Shown: positions 24,201-32,923 of the stretch, one piece after another
How the letters are laid out: each line of letters begins with the position of its first letter
How positions within the stretch are numbered: position 1 is the stretch's first letter
Notes under the pieces: model-generated
What the model saw: the letters and a program-made list of their open reading frames with translations, nothing else
The model's database searches: none
What the model was told of the DNA's origin: nothing
Position numbers and translations under genes: made by a program
NCBI GenBank assembly: GCA_002410065.1
Contig: DHQB01000024.1
Coordinates: 24,269-67,956 of the forward strand
Direction of reading: 5' to 3'
DNA length: 43,688 bases
Source of the DNA: Bacteroidales bacterium UBA5349
GTDB taxonomy: Bacteria; Bacteroidota; Bacteroidia; Bacteroidales; Tenuifilaceae

Positions 24201-24432
24201 CAACGCATTAAGCATATATACTCGAGCCGTAAATGCTAAGATAATTCCAGTATTACTAACAGTTCTATCAACAGTACTAGGCCTTTTGCCCTTTGTAATG
24301 TTTGGCGAGGAGCCATTCTGGTTTTCACTGGCCACCGGTACCATTGGGGGGCTAATTTTTAGCATACCTGCGCTGCTACTTTTCCTTCCGGCATTGCCTG
24401 GGGGAATGCATAAAATAACAAAAGATAAATGA
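21271..24432 (+). CDS. RND-family efflux permease 1
   Basis: 1053 residues, standard length for an AcrB-like inner-membrane pump. It shows the N-terminal membrane helix, the two large periplasmic loops and two groups of hydrophobic helices (about 340-480 and 890-1045). The proton-relay helix reads GLIIDNTLVMVDHLRHRR: the first of the two AcrB aspartates is kept and the second is asparagine, as in many Bacteroidota RND pumps. The start at 21271 is the first ATG giving a full-length N-terminus. It lies 121 nt after the adaptor. Its substrate cannot be inferred. Confidence 0.88.
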   Translation: MQQSQNKISLLPSYINSFTVIVIFVLLVIAGIATAPKLSIRLYPSTQGNSIYVSYGYSGASAEAVEMEVTAPLEGFISLVEGVQEISSVSGDGWGRITLNLTHDAKTEMIRFKVLSLVREIYPQLPQGVTYPRVSSQSSESEKMVQLLTYTIASDLNPPSLRELANELIVGPISLIEGVSTVNVYGANINDWYIEYNPEAMERHSISTNDIAQAVSLYGYTAGVGVEKTSNGQTIPLTITGPGIDPKQWQSIEVANRNGRIITLGQIATIEQREREPDGYFRINGQTAITLVIQASAEANQISTANQVYSTINGIRQILPHGVELQKSQDNTVHLRADLRKNFLRTLFSISILLIFVLIASRSFRYLLIIAISLLANIAIAIVFYHALNLEIHMYSLSGITLSLGLIIDNTLVMVDHLRHRRNMLVFTAILAATLTTIGALVSIFFLEESQRANLTDFAWVIIVNLSVSLLIGLFLIPSLVERIKLKSLQKVKRSASLKFRYHLSKGHSWLASKIYRFRKTAITIGVLAVGIPIFALPDKIEHEGFWPNAYNKTLGSNTYRTHIKPVADKALGGSLRLFYNSVWTKGFWGTPERTRIFVRASLPQGATLEQSNELAAIFESHITMHSEVEQSICNVGSKGFNIEISFTPEHENSSFPFQIKSKMESIAITQAGADFSIYGVGRGFSNAIGTGWANSQIILTGYSHRQLMGWARIASDSLIKMPRVDKVWIRGGQAYWFTDEYRRFMTLDEHKLLTRGIHAYQMAGALSRFSPRADHIQYETVNHKTSAIRIRPSKEKTPSDFEIKQSPIKVGQQETRTQTVANFRDELTNDQIHKVNQEYIITLAYNYIGPDKLVQMVIDQQIEQLNSILPIGFKAKRPTYSYWQKEDKKQYALIGLMVLILFIITSVLFESMRQPIAVILMVPLSFIGVFITYWMFDLSFDQGTYAAFILLGGLVVNSAIYIINEQNNLRKRYPNANALSIYTRAVNAKIIPVLLTVLSTVLGLLPFVMFGEEPFWFSLATGTIGGLIFSIPALLLFLPALPGGMHKITKDK

Positions 24433-24518
24433 TGATTTTCGAATAATGAATCATGAAGTAAGGGAGTACCAAAAGTCGTTGAGTAAAAGCAAAATGCCTG
24501 CCATGCCTAACCTTCGGC

Positions 24519-24539
24519 GTTCGATGTTCGATGTTCGAT
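24519..24539. repeat. Triple GTTCGAT tandem repeat
   Basis: Three perfect head-to-tail copies of GTTCGAT lie in the 163-nt gap between the two RND genes. The rest of the gap shows no gene. Confidence 0.7.
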
Positions 24540-24595
24540 ATTAAATTGTTCTGATTCTTGAAAAACAAATTGTGAAACTAGATAAGTATTAACTT

Positions 24596-27500
24596 ATGGT
24601 AAAGTTTTTAATTTATCGGCCAGTTGCCGTTCTGATGACATTTTTTGCCCTCCTTCTGCTGGGCATATTCTCGTCGTTTCTGCTGCCCATGTCGCTATTG
24701 CCAAACATTAATATCCCTGAAATTACTGTAAAAATAAGCTATCCTGGCAAACCCGCTGTTGAGATGGAGCAAACCGTTGTATCACAACTCCGTATGCAGC
24801 TGCAACAAATACCAGGCCTCGACGATATGCAAAGTGAGGCTCGCGATGGCGAAGCCACCATTAAACTTAAATTTGACTATGGCGTTAATATCGATTTTAT
24901 ATTTGTTGAGGTTAACGAAAAGGTCGATATGGCTATGGCCGACTTACCTCGCGAGGTTCCCCGCCCAAGGGTTATTAAAGCTAGCGCTTCCGATTTACCT
25001 GTTTTCAATATCAACCTCCATTATTCCGATACTACCAACCTTACCCCCGAGCGGATGCTAGAGCTAAGCCAACTGGCTTCAAAAGTTATTCGAAAAAGGA
25101 TTGAGCAACTACCCGAAGTGGCACTTGCCGATATTACAGGAATAACAACTCCCGAGCTGGTTATTGAGCCAAACCAGGGCAAGCTAAGAGCCCTTGGCTT
25201 AGGTCCCGATGATATTCAGTTTGCGCTCACGCAAAGCATGTTTCAACTTGGTAGCATAAGGCTACGCGAAGGGCATTTGGTTTTCGATGTAATTATTGAG
25301 CAGAATGTTACACAACCCTCCGATATACAGGATATCCCAATAAATGCAGGAGGGCGAGTTTTTACCCTATCGGAGTTGGCTAGCATCTCGCTACGACCAG
25401 CACATGCCCAAGGAGCATTCCTATACAATGGCGTACCCGCCATTTGTATGCCGGTGGTTAAGCACACCAATGCTCGAATGAGCGACCTTAAAAATGCTGT
25501 GAGCAATCTGGTGGAAAGACTCCAAACCGATTACCCTGAGCTAACCATAGCCATTAGTCACGACCAAACCGAAATACTCGATTATAGCATTACGAACCTG
25601 CGTAACTCTCTTATTGCTGGGATAATACTAGCCATATCAATCATGTTCCTTTTCCTTGGCGAATACCGCAACCCCATCCTCATGGGCATTACCATACCCG
25701 TTTCGCTAGTAATTGGGATGATGTTTTTTTATCTTTCAGGACTATCGATTAACATCGTTTCATTATCGGGGTTAATTCTGGGTGTTGGTATGATGATTGA
25801 CAACTCCATTGTGGTAATCGATAATATTACGCAATGGCGAACCCGAGGAATAGCCCTGGGAAAGGCCGTAACCGAGGGCACAAACGAAGTTATTAGGCCT
25901 TTACTTTCATCAATGCTTACCACCATTGCCGTATTCGTTCCTCTGGTATTCATCAGCGGCTTATCGGGCGCAATGTTCCACGATCAGGCATTGTCAATAA
26001 GTATTGGTCTAAGTGTATCGTTCTTTGTATCAATAACATTACTGCCAACAATTTACTACCACATCAACCTAAAAGGAGCATCTAAATGGAAACCCAAACC
26101 TGGTATTATATCGCTTGAACAGAGCTATGAGGGTGGGTTTAGGTTTATATTCAAAAGACGCAAGCTAACACTACTAGTTAGTATGGTACTTATTGCCCTT
26201 ATCCCGCTGATTTTTAAAACCATAGAGAAGCGCCAGATGCCCGAATTAACAAGGATTGAAACCATTGCCAATATTTCGTGGGGCAGTAACGTAAGCGTTG
26301 ACGAGAACGTTAAACGCTGTTCGCAGCTACTAAACTCCATCAAAAATCAACTCAACGAATCTGCCTTCTTTATCGGTCAGCAGCAACTGCTAATCAGCCG
26401 CGGTATGGATATGGGCGAAAGCGACGCGAGTCTGTATCTTCGGTTTAACCACAATACAACCATCGGCGATATAAACCAACAGGTGAACACATGGATTACA
26501 GCCAATTATCCTAATGCTACACTGGGTTTTGCCTTTGCCGAATCGGCTTTCGAAAGAATATTCCCTGCTCCCGAGGCAGACCTCGTTGTTAAGGTTACTG
26601 GGGGCGAAGGCGAGTTAATACCCTCAACTAAAACGGTTAACGAGCTAACGGCTCAACTCCAGCAACAATTTCCAAAAATATCAATAGAAACGATTCCTCA
26701 ACAACTACAGTTTAATCTGACACTAGATCCCGAGGCGCTAACCCTATACAACATTAGCGTTATCGAAATAAAACAAGCCCTTGAGGTAGCCATGCAGAGT
26801 AACCATGTGGGGCAACTAGCCTATGAGCAACAGGTGCTCCCCATAATTTTTGGCGACGAGCCTCAACGCCTTTACCAAATGCTGAATGAAATAACCGTAA
26901 CAAATTCTCAAAAAATTGAAATCCCCATCAGAAAACTTATCTCCCAAACGGAGCAATCGGGTTTCAGAAGCATCTTTGGCGATTTTAGTAACGCTTTTAT
27001 CCCCTTAAAACTAAACGGCACAAATTTGGATATTAACAAGGCACACAAGTACCTGCAAAAATCAAGAGCTGAGAACAGAAGCCTTAACCTTAGCTTTAGT
27101 GGCGACCTGTTTAGTTCGTCTAAAATGGTGTGGGAACTAATTGGTGTACTGGCAGTATCAATCCTGCTGCTCTACTTTATTCTTGCTGCACAATTTGAGT
27201 CACTTTTACAGCCACTAATCGTATTAATTGAGTTGCCAATTGATATAGCAAGTGCTCTTGCCATTGTGTGGCTATTAGGTGGCACGCTAAACCTAATGAC
27301 CATGATTGGACTGGTGGTTATGGGGGGTATTGTTATAAACGACTCAATACTAAAAATAGATACCATAAACCGATTGCGTAAAGACGGGCTAGAGCTTATG
27401 GAGGCAATATCTGAGGGAGGAAAGCGCAGGCTAAAACCCATTGTTATGACCAGCGTAACCACAATACTTGCGCTTGTTCCCATACTGATTGGACACGACT

Positions 27501-27655
27501 TAGGCTCGGAACTACAACAGCCACTTGCCATAGCAAACATTGGGGGTATGATTGTTGGAACACTTGTAAGCCTATTTTATGTACCACTGATTTACTGGGG
27601 GTTGTACCATAAACGAGCAGTAGAAACTGCTAGTGAACAATCTGCCAGCGTTTAA
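24596..27655 (+). CDS. RND-family efflux permease 2
   Basis: 1019 residues. MVKFLIYRPVAVLMTFFALLLLG is the typical first helix, followed by the porter domain (PGKPAVEMEQTVVSQLRMQLQQIPGLDDMQSEARDG). The relay helix is LGVGMMIDNSIVVIDN, again with aspartate-asparagine, and the C-terminal helices contain MTSVTTILALVPI. It is clearly different from permease 1 and so not a recent duplication. With one adaptor and two pumps the set may work as a heteromeric pump, as in MdtBC, or as two pumps sharing an adaptor. No outer-membrane channel gene is present in the window. Confidence 0.88.
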   Translation: MVKFLIYRPVAVLMTFFALLLLGIFSSFLLPMSLLPNINIPEITVKISYPGKPAVEMEQTVVSQLRMQLQQIPGLDDMQSEARDGEATIKLKFDYGVNIDFIFVEVNEKVDMAMADLPREVPRPRVIKASASDLPVFNINLHYSDTTNLTPERMLELSQLASKVIRKRIEQLPEVALADITGITTPELVIEPNQGKLRALGLGPDDIQFALTQSMFQLGSIRLREGHLVFDVIIEQNVTQPSDIQDIPINAGGRVFTLSELASISLRPAHAQGAFLYNGVPAICMPVVKHTNARMSDLKNAVSNLVERLQTDYPELTIAISHDQTEILDYSITNLRNSLIAGIILAISIMFLFLGEYRNPILMGITIPVSLVIGMMFFYLSGLSINIVSLSGLILGVGMMIDNSIVVIDNITQWRTRGIALGKAVTEGTNEVIRPLLSSMLTTIAVFVPLVFISGLSGAMFHDQALSISIGLSVSFFVSITLLPTIYYHINLKGASKWKPKPGIISLEQSYEGGFRFIFKRRKLTLLVSMVLIALIPLIFKTIEKRQMPELTRIETIANISWGSNVSVDENVKRCSQLLNSIKNQLNESAFFIGQQQLLISRGMDMGESDASLYLRFNHNTTIGDINQQVNTWITANYPNATLGFAFAESAFERIFPAPEADLVVKVTGGEGELIPSTKTVNELTAQLQQQFPKISIETIPQQLQFNLTLDPEALTLYNISVIEIKQALEVAMQSNHVGQLAYEQQVLPIIFGDEPQRLYQMLNEITVTNSQKIEIPIRKLISQTEQSGFRSIFGDFSNAFIPLKLNGTNLDINKAHKYLQKSRAENRSLNLSFSGDLFSSSKMVWELIGVLAVSILLLYFILAAQFESLLQPLIVLIELPIDIASALAIVWLLGGTLNLMTMIGLVVMGGIVINDSILKIDTINRLRKDGLELMEAISEGGKRRLKPIVMTSVTTILALVPILIGHDLGSELQQPLAIANIGGMIVGTLVSLFYVPLIYWGLYHKRAVETASEQSASV

Positions 27656-27730
27656 TAAAATTTAGAATTCCATGGCAGCACTACCTTTTAAGTGCTTGCC
27701 ATGATTATAACACACAAAACCATTAATCAA

Positions 27731-28795
27731 ATGCAAATTATAAAGCAGCAGAACATCCTTCTACTTACCCTACTATGTGTCTTTAGCATTAAATCCTTCT
27801 CACAAGAAAAAAGGGTAATTACTTTTTATGACGGGAACGGGAAACCCATTGAAGATGTCATCGTTCATTTTAAAGGGGGTAATACCACCATTTCTAATGA
27901 ACAGGGTGTAATCTACCTCAACCCATCCATATCCATGCTAACCTGCCATCGCTTGGGATATAGGGATACGGTTGTGGTTCTAAAACGGGACATCCCCAAT
28001 AATACCATAAGCCTTAACAAAGAAGCACAAATAGAGGAGGTAACCGTAGCCAAAAGGTACAATCCCAGGAAACACCTTATCCGCCTGCGCAACGATGCGC
28101 ATCAACTATACAAAGGTATAGATACCACCATCTTCTACCAGTACACTATACGGATGGAAAACCCTAAAACAGACGAGAAATCGGAGCTACAGGGTACAGT
28201 GCGCGTGCTCACCAGGGCTACCATGCGTTGGCCATCCATTTTCATTTGCAGTATCGACAGCTTTTATTCTTCCCCATCCATGAATGACAGCTTAAATTTT
28301 CGGTGGTGCAATATGCGAAACCTCTTAAACGAGAATATTTTACACAAAAGAAATTATCGCTGGAAAAACATTACCAATAAGAAGTTTAACTTTTATAGGG
28401 ACTGGAGTGTATCCGACAGCATTATATTTAATGTTTCCTTAAACCGAAATACAAATTTTGCTTCTAACATTATCTTTAATCAGGATAAACTTAAATCTTT
28501 TGAATGGTACAGTCACGTAGCCAAGGGTCTGAATACAAAGGAATACAACCTTTTTATGCAAGGATTTCACACGTATATAGAATACTCGTCAGCGGAGATA
28601 CCATACCCTTCAACACTCAGACAAATTATACGATATCAAACCAGATCGAGGGAGGATTGGGTATGTATGGTTGCCATGACGGAAATAGAGTCGCCATGCA
28701 ATTGCGAGTACGATGCCATAGACAATAGATATTTTTTTAATTTGCCAATTAAAGAGCAAGTTGAGCGCATTGATAATCATCTGCAGAACAGATAA
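27731..28795 (+). CDS. Secreted carboxypeptidase-regulatory-like protein
   Basis: 354 residues from the ATG at 27731 (MQIIKQQNILLLTLLCVFSIKSFSQ, a Sec signal). In-frame ATGs at 27692 and 27701 would only add residues before the signal. Residues about 25-100 form a carboxypeptidase-regulatory-like beta-sandwich (ITFYDGNGKPIEDVIVHFKGGNTTISNEQG), then IEEVTVAKRYNPRKHLIRLRND. The rest has no recognised catalytic motif but two cysteines in ESPCNCEYD near the end. It shares its layout with the protein at 15498 in cassette 6, a second link between this region and the array. Envelope location is likely; function unknown. Confidence 0.55.
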   Translation: MQIIKQQNILLLTLLCVFSIKSFSQEKRVITFYDGNGKPIEDVIVHFKGGNTTISNEQGVIYLNPSISMLTCHRLGYRDTVVVLKRDIPNNTISLNKEAQIEEVTVAKRYNPRKHLIRLRNDAHQLYKGIDTTIFYQYTIRMENPKTDEKSELQGTVRVLTRATMRWPSIFICSIDSFYSSPSMNDSLNFRWCNMRNLLNENILHKRNYRWKNITNKKFNFYRDWSVSDSIIFNVSLNRNTNFASNIIFNQDKLKSFEWYSHVAKGLNTKEYNLFMQGFHTYIEYSSAEIPYPSTLRQIIRYQTRSREDWVCMVAMTEIESPCNCEYDAIDNRYFFNLPIKEQVERIDNHLQNR

Positions 28796-28865
28796 TTTCT
28801 GAAATCTTCATTTTAAAACAACTTGCCCATAACAAGCGTTAGGTTGCAGTTGGGCGGTGTGGGGC

Positions 28866-29000
28866 ATTAAAGAGAATAGAGCACTTGAGAACCTTCAACT
28901 CGAACCTGATGTGAAAGTTGAAAACCCGTTTGAGTATGTTCTGTATGGAAAAGATCTTCAACTTAAAACGGCGGTTAATGAACTTTTAAAGGAGCTATAG
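28866..29000 (+). pseudogene. 3' remnant of an S41/tricorn-type protease gene
   Basis: An open frame without a start codon reads IKENRALENLQLEPDVKVEN and ends LKTAVNELLKEL before TAG at 28998-29000. The pattern LEN..LEPDV.V.NP...G.D.QL..AV..LL is the usual C-terminus of tricorn-like S41 peptidases. The rest of the gene is missing. The left junction lies in or near an attC-like stretch at 28829-28858 (TAACAAGCGTTAGG...). Confidence 0.6.
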
Positions 29001-29025
29001 CTAATCGTAAAAAAGTAACTTTATA

Positions 29026-29062
29026 AGAGCAGTTGGTTGAGAACCAGCTGCTCTTTTTTTTA
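29026..29062 (+). terminator. Rho-independent terminator
   Basis: AGAGCAGTTGGTT (29026-29038) pairs with AACCAGCTGCTCT (29042-29054) with one G-U pair and a 3-nt loop, followed by eight T. It ends rightward transcription, belonging originally to the lost protease gene, and separates the efflux region from the leftward purine operon. Confidence 0.85.
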
Positions 29063-29119
29063 TTCAAAACCTATTTGTGTAAGTAATAAACCTGCTCGGA
29101 GGAACAAAATATTGGTATA

Positions 29120-31435
29120 TTAAAAAACACCTCTAATAAACTTCCTAGCCAGTTTCAAAATCACCTCATTAGATGCGGGTAGTTCAAAGTCCGGTTCAAT
29201 CTCATTATTGGCAATGGAAGCAATAGCATCCTTAATGGCTAACCAAACCGATAAAGCAAGCATAAAGGGAGGCTCACCAACAGCTTTGCTCTGCTTAATG
29301 GTATTAGGATTGGGTGCATCTTTTAGCAGTTCAATCCGAAAATCTTTGGGGATATCCTGAACAGACGGGATTTTATAGGTATCTGGACTATGGTTGAGCA
29401 TATGCCCTTTCTCATTCCACTTTATCACTTCGGTGGTGCACCAGCCTGCACCTTGAACAAAGGCACCTTCAATCTGCCCTAGGTCAATATTCACATTCAT
29501 CGAGTTGCCAGCATCATGCAGAATATCGGTTCGGATATTCTGGTAGTAACCCGTTAGCATATCCACCTCAACCTCTGCCACCGCCATACCAAAGGCAAAA
29601 TAATGGAAAGGTTTTCCTCTACCTTTTATTTTGTCGAAATGGATACCTGGGGTTTTGTAAAATCCTGTGGCACTCAAACTTATCTGGTCAAAGTATGCTG
29701 CTGATATTAGTTCAGTAAAAGCAATACTTTTTTTAGGTTGATTTTTAGCGAATACTTTATCGCTTTCAAAAACAATATCGCTTTCTGAAATTGTTGCATT
29801 TTCGAGTTTTTGCGATAGAATTTTTACTGCTAATGGTGTTAACCTACCCGTTAACTTTTCTGCAGCATTCTTAACTGCCATTCCATTCAAGTCGCTTCCT
29901 GATGATGCTGCAGTTGCTGAGGTATTTGGCACTTTAGAGGTATTTGTTGCATTTACCTTTATAAACTCAGGCGAAATGCCCAGCTCCGTTGAAACTACGT
30001 ATTGCATTTTGGTGTGCAAGCCCTGCCCCATCTCAGTACCACCATGGTTAACTAGCACTGTTCCATCCTGGTATATGTTTATTAAGGCACCAGCCTGATT
30101 CAAAAAACTGGTGGTAAACGAAATGCCAAACTTCACTGGGGTAAGGGCTAACCCGCGCTTAATATATTTACTCGTAGCATTAAATTCATCTACTACTTTT
30201 CTTCTTTTATAGTATTCCGACGAGTCAATCAGTTTATCGTATATGGAAAAAAGTCTGTTGTTCTCAACTAGTTGCTCAAAATGCGTAGTATTTCTGTCGG
30301 TTATACCATAAAAATTAAGATACCTCACCTCTGCAGGATCCTTCTTTAGGTAACGGGCAATCCTGTCAATTGCATTCTCAATGATGACCATTCCCTGCGG
30401 TCCACCAAATCCACGGAATGCGGTGTTGGATACTAAGTTGGTTTTCCAAGCTTTCCCTACTACTGCTATGTTTGGTATAAAATAGGCACTATCGGCATGA
30501 AAAACAGCTCTTTCCAGAATAGCCATAGTTAAATCGGTAGTTGCGCCTGCATTGGCATTAAGCTCAACATTGTAGGCAATTATTCTCCCCTCATCATCAA
30601 AACCAACCTCATAGGTTGATTTAAAGGGATGACGTTTGCCCGTCATAATCTGATCATCGTCCCTAAAAAGGTGAATTTTAACTGGCTTTCTGGTATAATT
30701 TGCTAGCACAGCCGACCAGGCGGCAACATGGTTAGCCTGAGTCTCCTTACCACCAAATGCACCTCCCATCCTACGAGTTTCCACAACTACCTCATTACGG
30801 GTTACGCCCAGTATTTTAGCAATAATCGCCTGTGTTTCCGATGGATGCTGAGTTGAACTAAACACGTTCATCTCGTTGTGCTCGCCCGGAATGCAGAGGC
30901 AACTCTGAGTTTCCAGATACCAATGCTCCTGTGCACCTGTTTGTAAAATGCCCTTTAATCGATGCTTGGATTTTGCCATCCCTTTGCTTACATCACCTCG
31001 TTTAATCTCTCTTGGTGCTCCTACCATCTCACCCTTAGTTATGGCTTCGTCAAGGGTTAAAATAGCGGGCAACTCTTCGTATTGAACCTTAACAAGGGCT
31101 GCTGCTTTACGGGCAATATCTGGAGTTTTGGCAGCAACAAGCACAACAGCCTGGCCAACAAAAATTACCTCCTTATCAGCAAGACAAACCTCATCGTGAA
31201 CCACTGGCCCCATTTGATTTTGCCCGGGAATATCCTTTGCTGTGAGTACAGCATAAACGCCATCCAAGCCTTCGGCTTTGGAAGTGTTGATATTCATAAT
31301 TCTGGCGTGTGCGTATGGACTGTAAAGCACGTATCCATGAAGCATATTGCTGCCTCCGTCCAAATCGTTTATGTAAACCGATTCGCCAGAAACATGCTTC
31401 TCGGCACTATCGTGGTATAGTTCCTGGATCTTCAT
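29120..31435 (-). CDS. xdhB: Xanthine dehydrogenase, molybdopterin-binding subunit
   Basis: 771 residues, the usual length of XdhB. It oxidises hypoxanthine/xanthine at the Mo centre and passes electrons to the iron-sulfur/FAD subunit. Visible motifs: GGAFGGKE in the Mo-cofactor domain, AFRGFGGPQG with the substrate-binding arginine, HGGTEMGQGLHTK, and KAVGEPPF, where E721 is the expected catalytic glutamate. The start overlaps the xdhA stop (ATGA), which supports co-translation. It is the last gene of the leftward operon. Confidence 0.92.
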   Translation of the reverse strand: MKIQELYHDSAEKHVSGESVYINDLDGGSNMLHGYVLYSPYAHARIMNINTSKAEGLDGVYAVLTAKDIPGQNQMGPVVHDEVCLADKEVIFVGQAVVLVAAKTPDIARKAAALVKVQYEELPAILTLDEAITKGEMVGAPREIKRGDVSKGMAKSKHRLKGILQTGAQEHWYLETQSCLCIPGEHNEMNVFSSTQHPSETQAIIAKILGVTRNEVVVETRRMGGAFGGKETQANHVAAWSAVLANYTRKPVKIHLFRDDDQIMTGKRHPFKSTYEVGFDDEGRIIAYNVELNANAGATTDLTMAILERAVFHADSAYFIPNIAVVGKAWKTNLVSNTAFRGFGGPQGMVIIENAIDRIARYLKKDPAEVRYLNFYGITDRNTTHFEQLVENNRLFSIYDKLIDSSEYYKRRKVVDEFNATSKYIKRGLALTPVKFGISFTTSFLNQAGALINIYQDGTVLVNHGGTEMGQGLHTKMQYVVSTELGISPEFIKVNATNTSKVPNTSATAASSGSDLNGMAVKNAAEKLTGRLTPLAVKILSQKLENATISESDIVFESDKVFAKNQPKKSIAFTELISAAYFDQISLSATGFYKTPGIHFDKIKGRGKPFHYFAFGMAVAEVEVDMLTGYYQNIRTDILHDAGNSMNVNIDLGQIEGAFVQGAGWCTTEVIKWNEKGHMLNHSPDTYKIPSVQDIPKDFRIELLKDAPNPNTIKQSKAVGEPPFMLALSVWLAIKDAIASIANNEIEPDFELPASNEVILKLARKFIRGVF

Positions 31436-32886
31436 GCAGAATGTGTTTCGCTAAAAAATTTCAGAAGCAGGTTTGATGCAGCAATTCTTCTAGTTGATGC
31501 ATCCGATCGGGCATCGGTAAGTGGAGTAAACTCATCCTCAATAATGCTCATTGCATGCTCAATATTCTTCAAACTCCAGATTTTCCCTTTTAAATATTCA
31601 CCTGCCTTTATTGCTTTTTGGGTTTTTGCAGCCATACCGCCGTAAACTAGCATAATATCTTCTACTATGCCATCCGTATTCATTTTAAGCGAAAATGCTG
31701 CGCTAACTGTAGAAATATCAAGGTCCTTTCGTCGAGACACTTTGTATGAGCTAATAGTTATATCCTGACTAGGCTTTGGAATACAAACGCTAACTATTAA
31801 TTCGTTTTTTTTGAGAAGGGTTTGTCTGTATCCGGTAATAAAATCTTCAATGGGAATAGTTCGCTTTTTCCCCTCAGAATCGAGAAGGTTAACGCTAGCA
31901 TTATAGGCGAAAAGAAGCGGAAGCGAATCGCCAATTGGCGAGGCAGAACCTATGTTCCCTCCCAGTGTGGCCAAATTGCGAATTTGGAGCGATCCAAATA
32001 CCGATAACATCTGGTATAGAGCAGGCAATTTGTGTTTTGAGAGAAGTTTAACCTTTTCCATACTCATACCTGCACCAAAGATTAATTGCTCATCATTCTC
32101 ACTATATTCTCTCACCTCATCAATGGCTGAAAGGCCAATAATAACAGGAAAGTGCTCCCTCTTTTTGGTTTGCCTAAGAGCAATATCTGTTGCACCCGAA
32201 ACAATTAACGCTTCTGGATTCTCCTGCATTAGCTGAAGTGCAGATTGAATACTGGCAGGCAAAAAATACTTCTGCCCCTCACCTTCAAGTTCAATATCAA
32301 CTTTGTCCTCCTTTATCGTGCTAAGTGTTTTGCAGATTTGCTCCTCCGTATAACTATATTGATCTTTGCCATTATGTTGGCAGGCTTGCTGAGCGGCCTT
32401 AATAATTGAATTATATCCAGTGCACCTACATAAATTTCCAGTTAGGCTATCGAGAACCACATCAAGTGAGGGCTTAGTGTGGTTTTTATAAAGCGCAAAG
32501 GTCGACATAACTATTCCGGGAGTACAATAACCACACTGACTCCCATTATGGATTACCATTGATTTTTGAACTGAGTGCAATTGCCTCTCCCCTTTCTCCT
32601 TAATGCTAAGATTTTCAACAGTTATTAGTTGTTTTCCATGAATCATTGGTAAGAATACCAAGCATGAATCAATGGCCTCGAAGGAAAGCTTGCCTTTCTC
32701 GTCAAGGCTAGCTAAAACAACCGTGCATGCACCACAATCGCCCTCGGCACAGCCTTCCTTAACTCCTTTATGATTATCGAACGATCTTAGGTAGTTTAGC
32801 ACCGTTGTGCTTGGCTTTAGGTTACCAAATTCAATTCGATGTATCTTCCCATCCAGAATAAATTCAATGTGTTTTTTCACTATCAC
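31432..32886 (-). CDS. xdhA: Xanthine dehydrogenase, [2Fe-2S] and FAD subunit
   Basis: 484 residues. The N-terminal ferredoxin-type cluster uses C46, C51, C54 and C75; the second cluster domain uses C118, C121, C153 and C155 (QCGYCTPG and LCRCTG). The FAD domain starts near residue 200, with IVSGATDIALRQ and LATLGGNIGSASPIGD. Together with the adjacent Mo subunit this is a complete NAD-type xanthine dehydrogenase. It lies 37 nt downstream of ygeW. Confidence 0.92.
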   Translation of the reverse strand: MIVKKHIEFILDGKIHRIEFGNLKPSTTVLNYLRSFDNHKGVKEGCAEGDCGACTVVLASLDEKGKLSFEAIDSCLVFLPMIHGKQLITVENLSIKEKGERQLHSVQKSMVIHNGSQCGYCTPGIVMSTFALYKNHTKPSLDVVLDSLTGNLCRCTGYNSIIKAAQQACQHNGKDQYSYTEEQICKTLSTIKEDKVDIELEGEGQKYFLPASIQSALQLMQENPEALIVSGATDIALRQTKKREHFPVIIGLSAIDEVREYSENDEQLIFGAGMSMEKVKLLSKHKLPALYQMLSVFGSLQIRNLATLGGNIGSASPIGDSLPLLFAYNASVNLLDSEGKKRTIPIEDFITGYRQTLLKKNELIVSVCIPKPSQDITISSYKVSRRKDLDISTVSAAFSLKMNTDGIVEDIMLVYGGMAAKTQKAIKAGEYLKGKIWSLKNIEHAMSIIEDEFTPLTDARSDASTRRIAASNLLLKFFSETHSA

Positions 32887-32923
32887 GAGTTAGTTTTTTT
32901 ATTCCGTACGTCAGGGTCGATAG

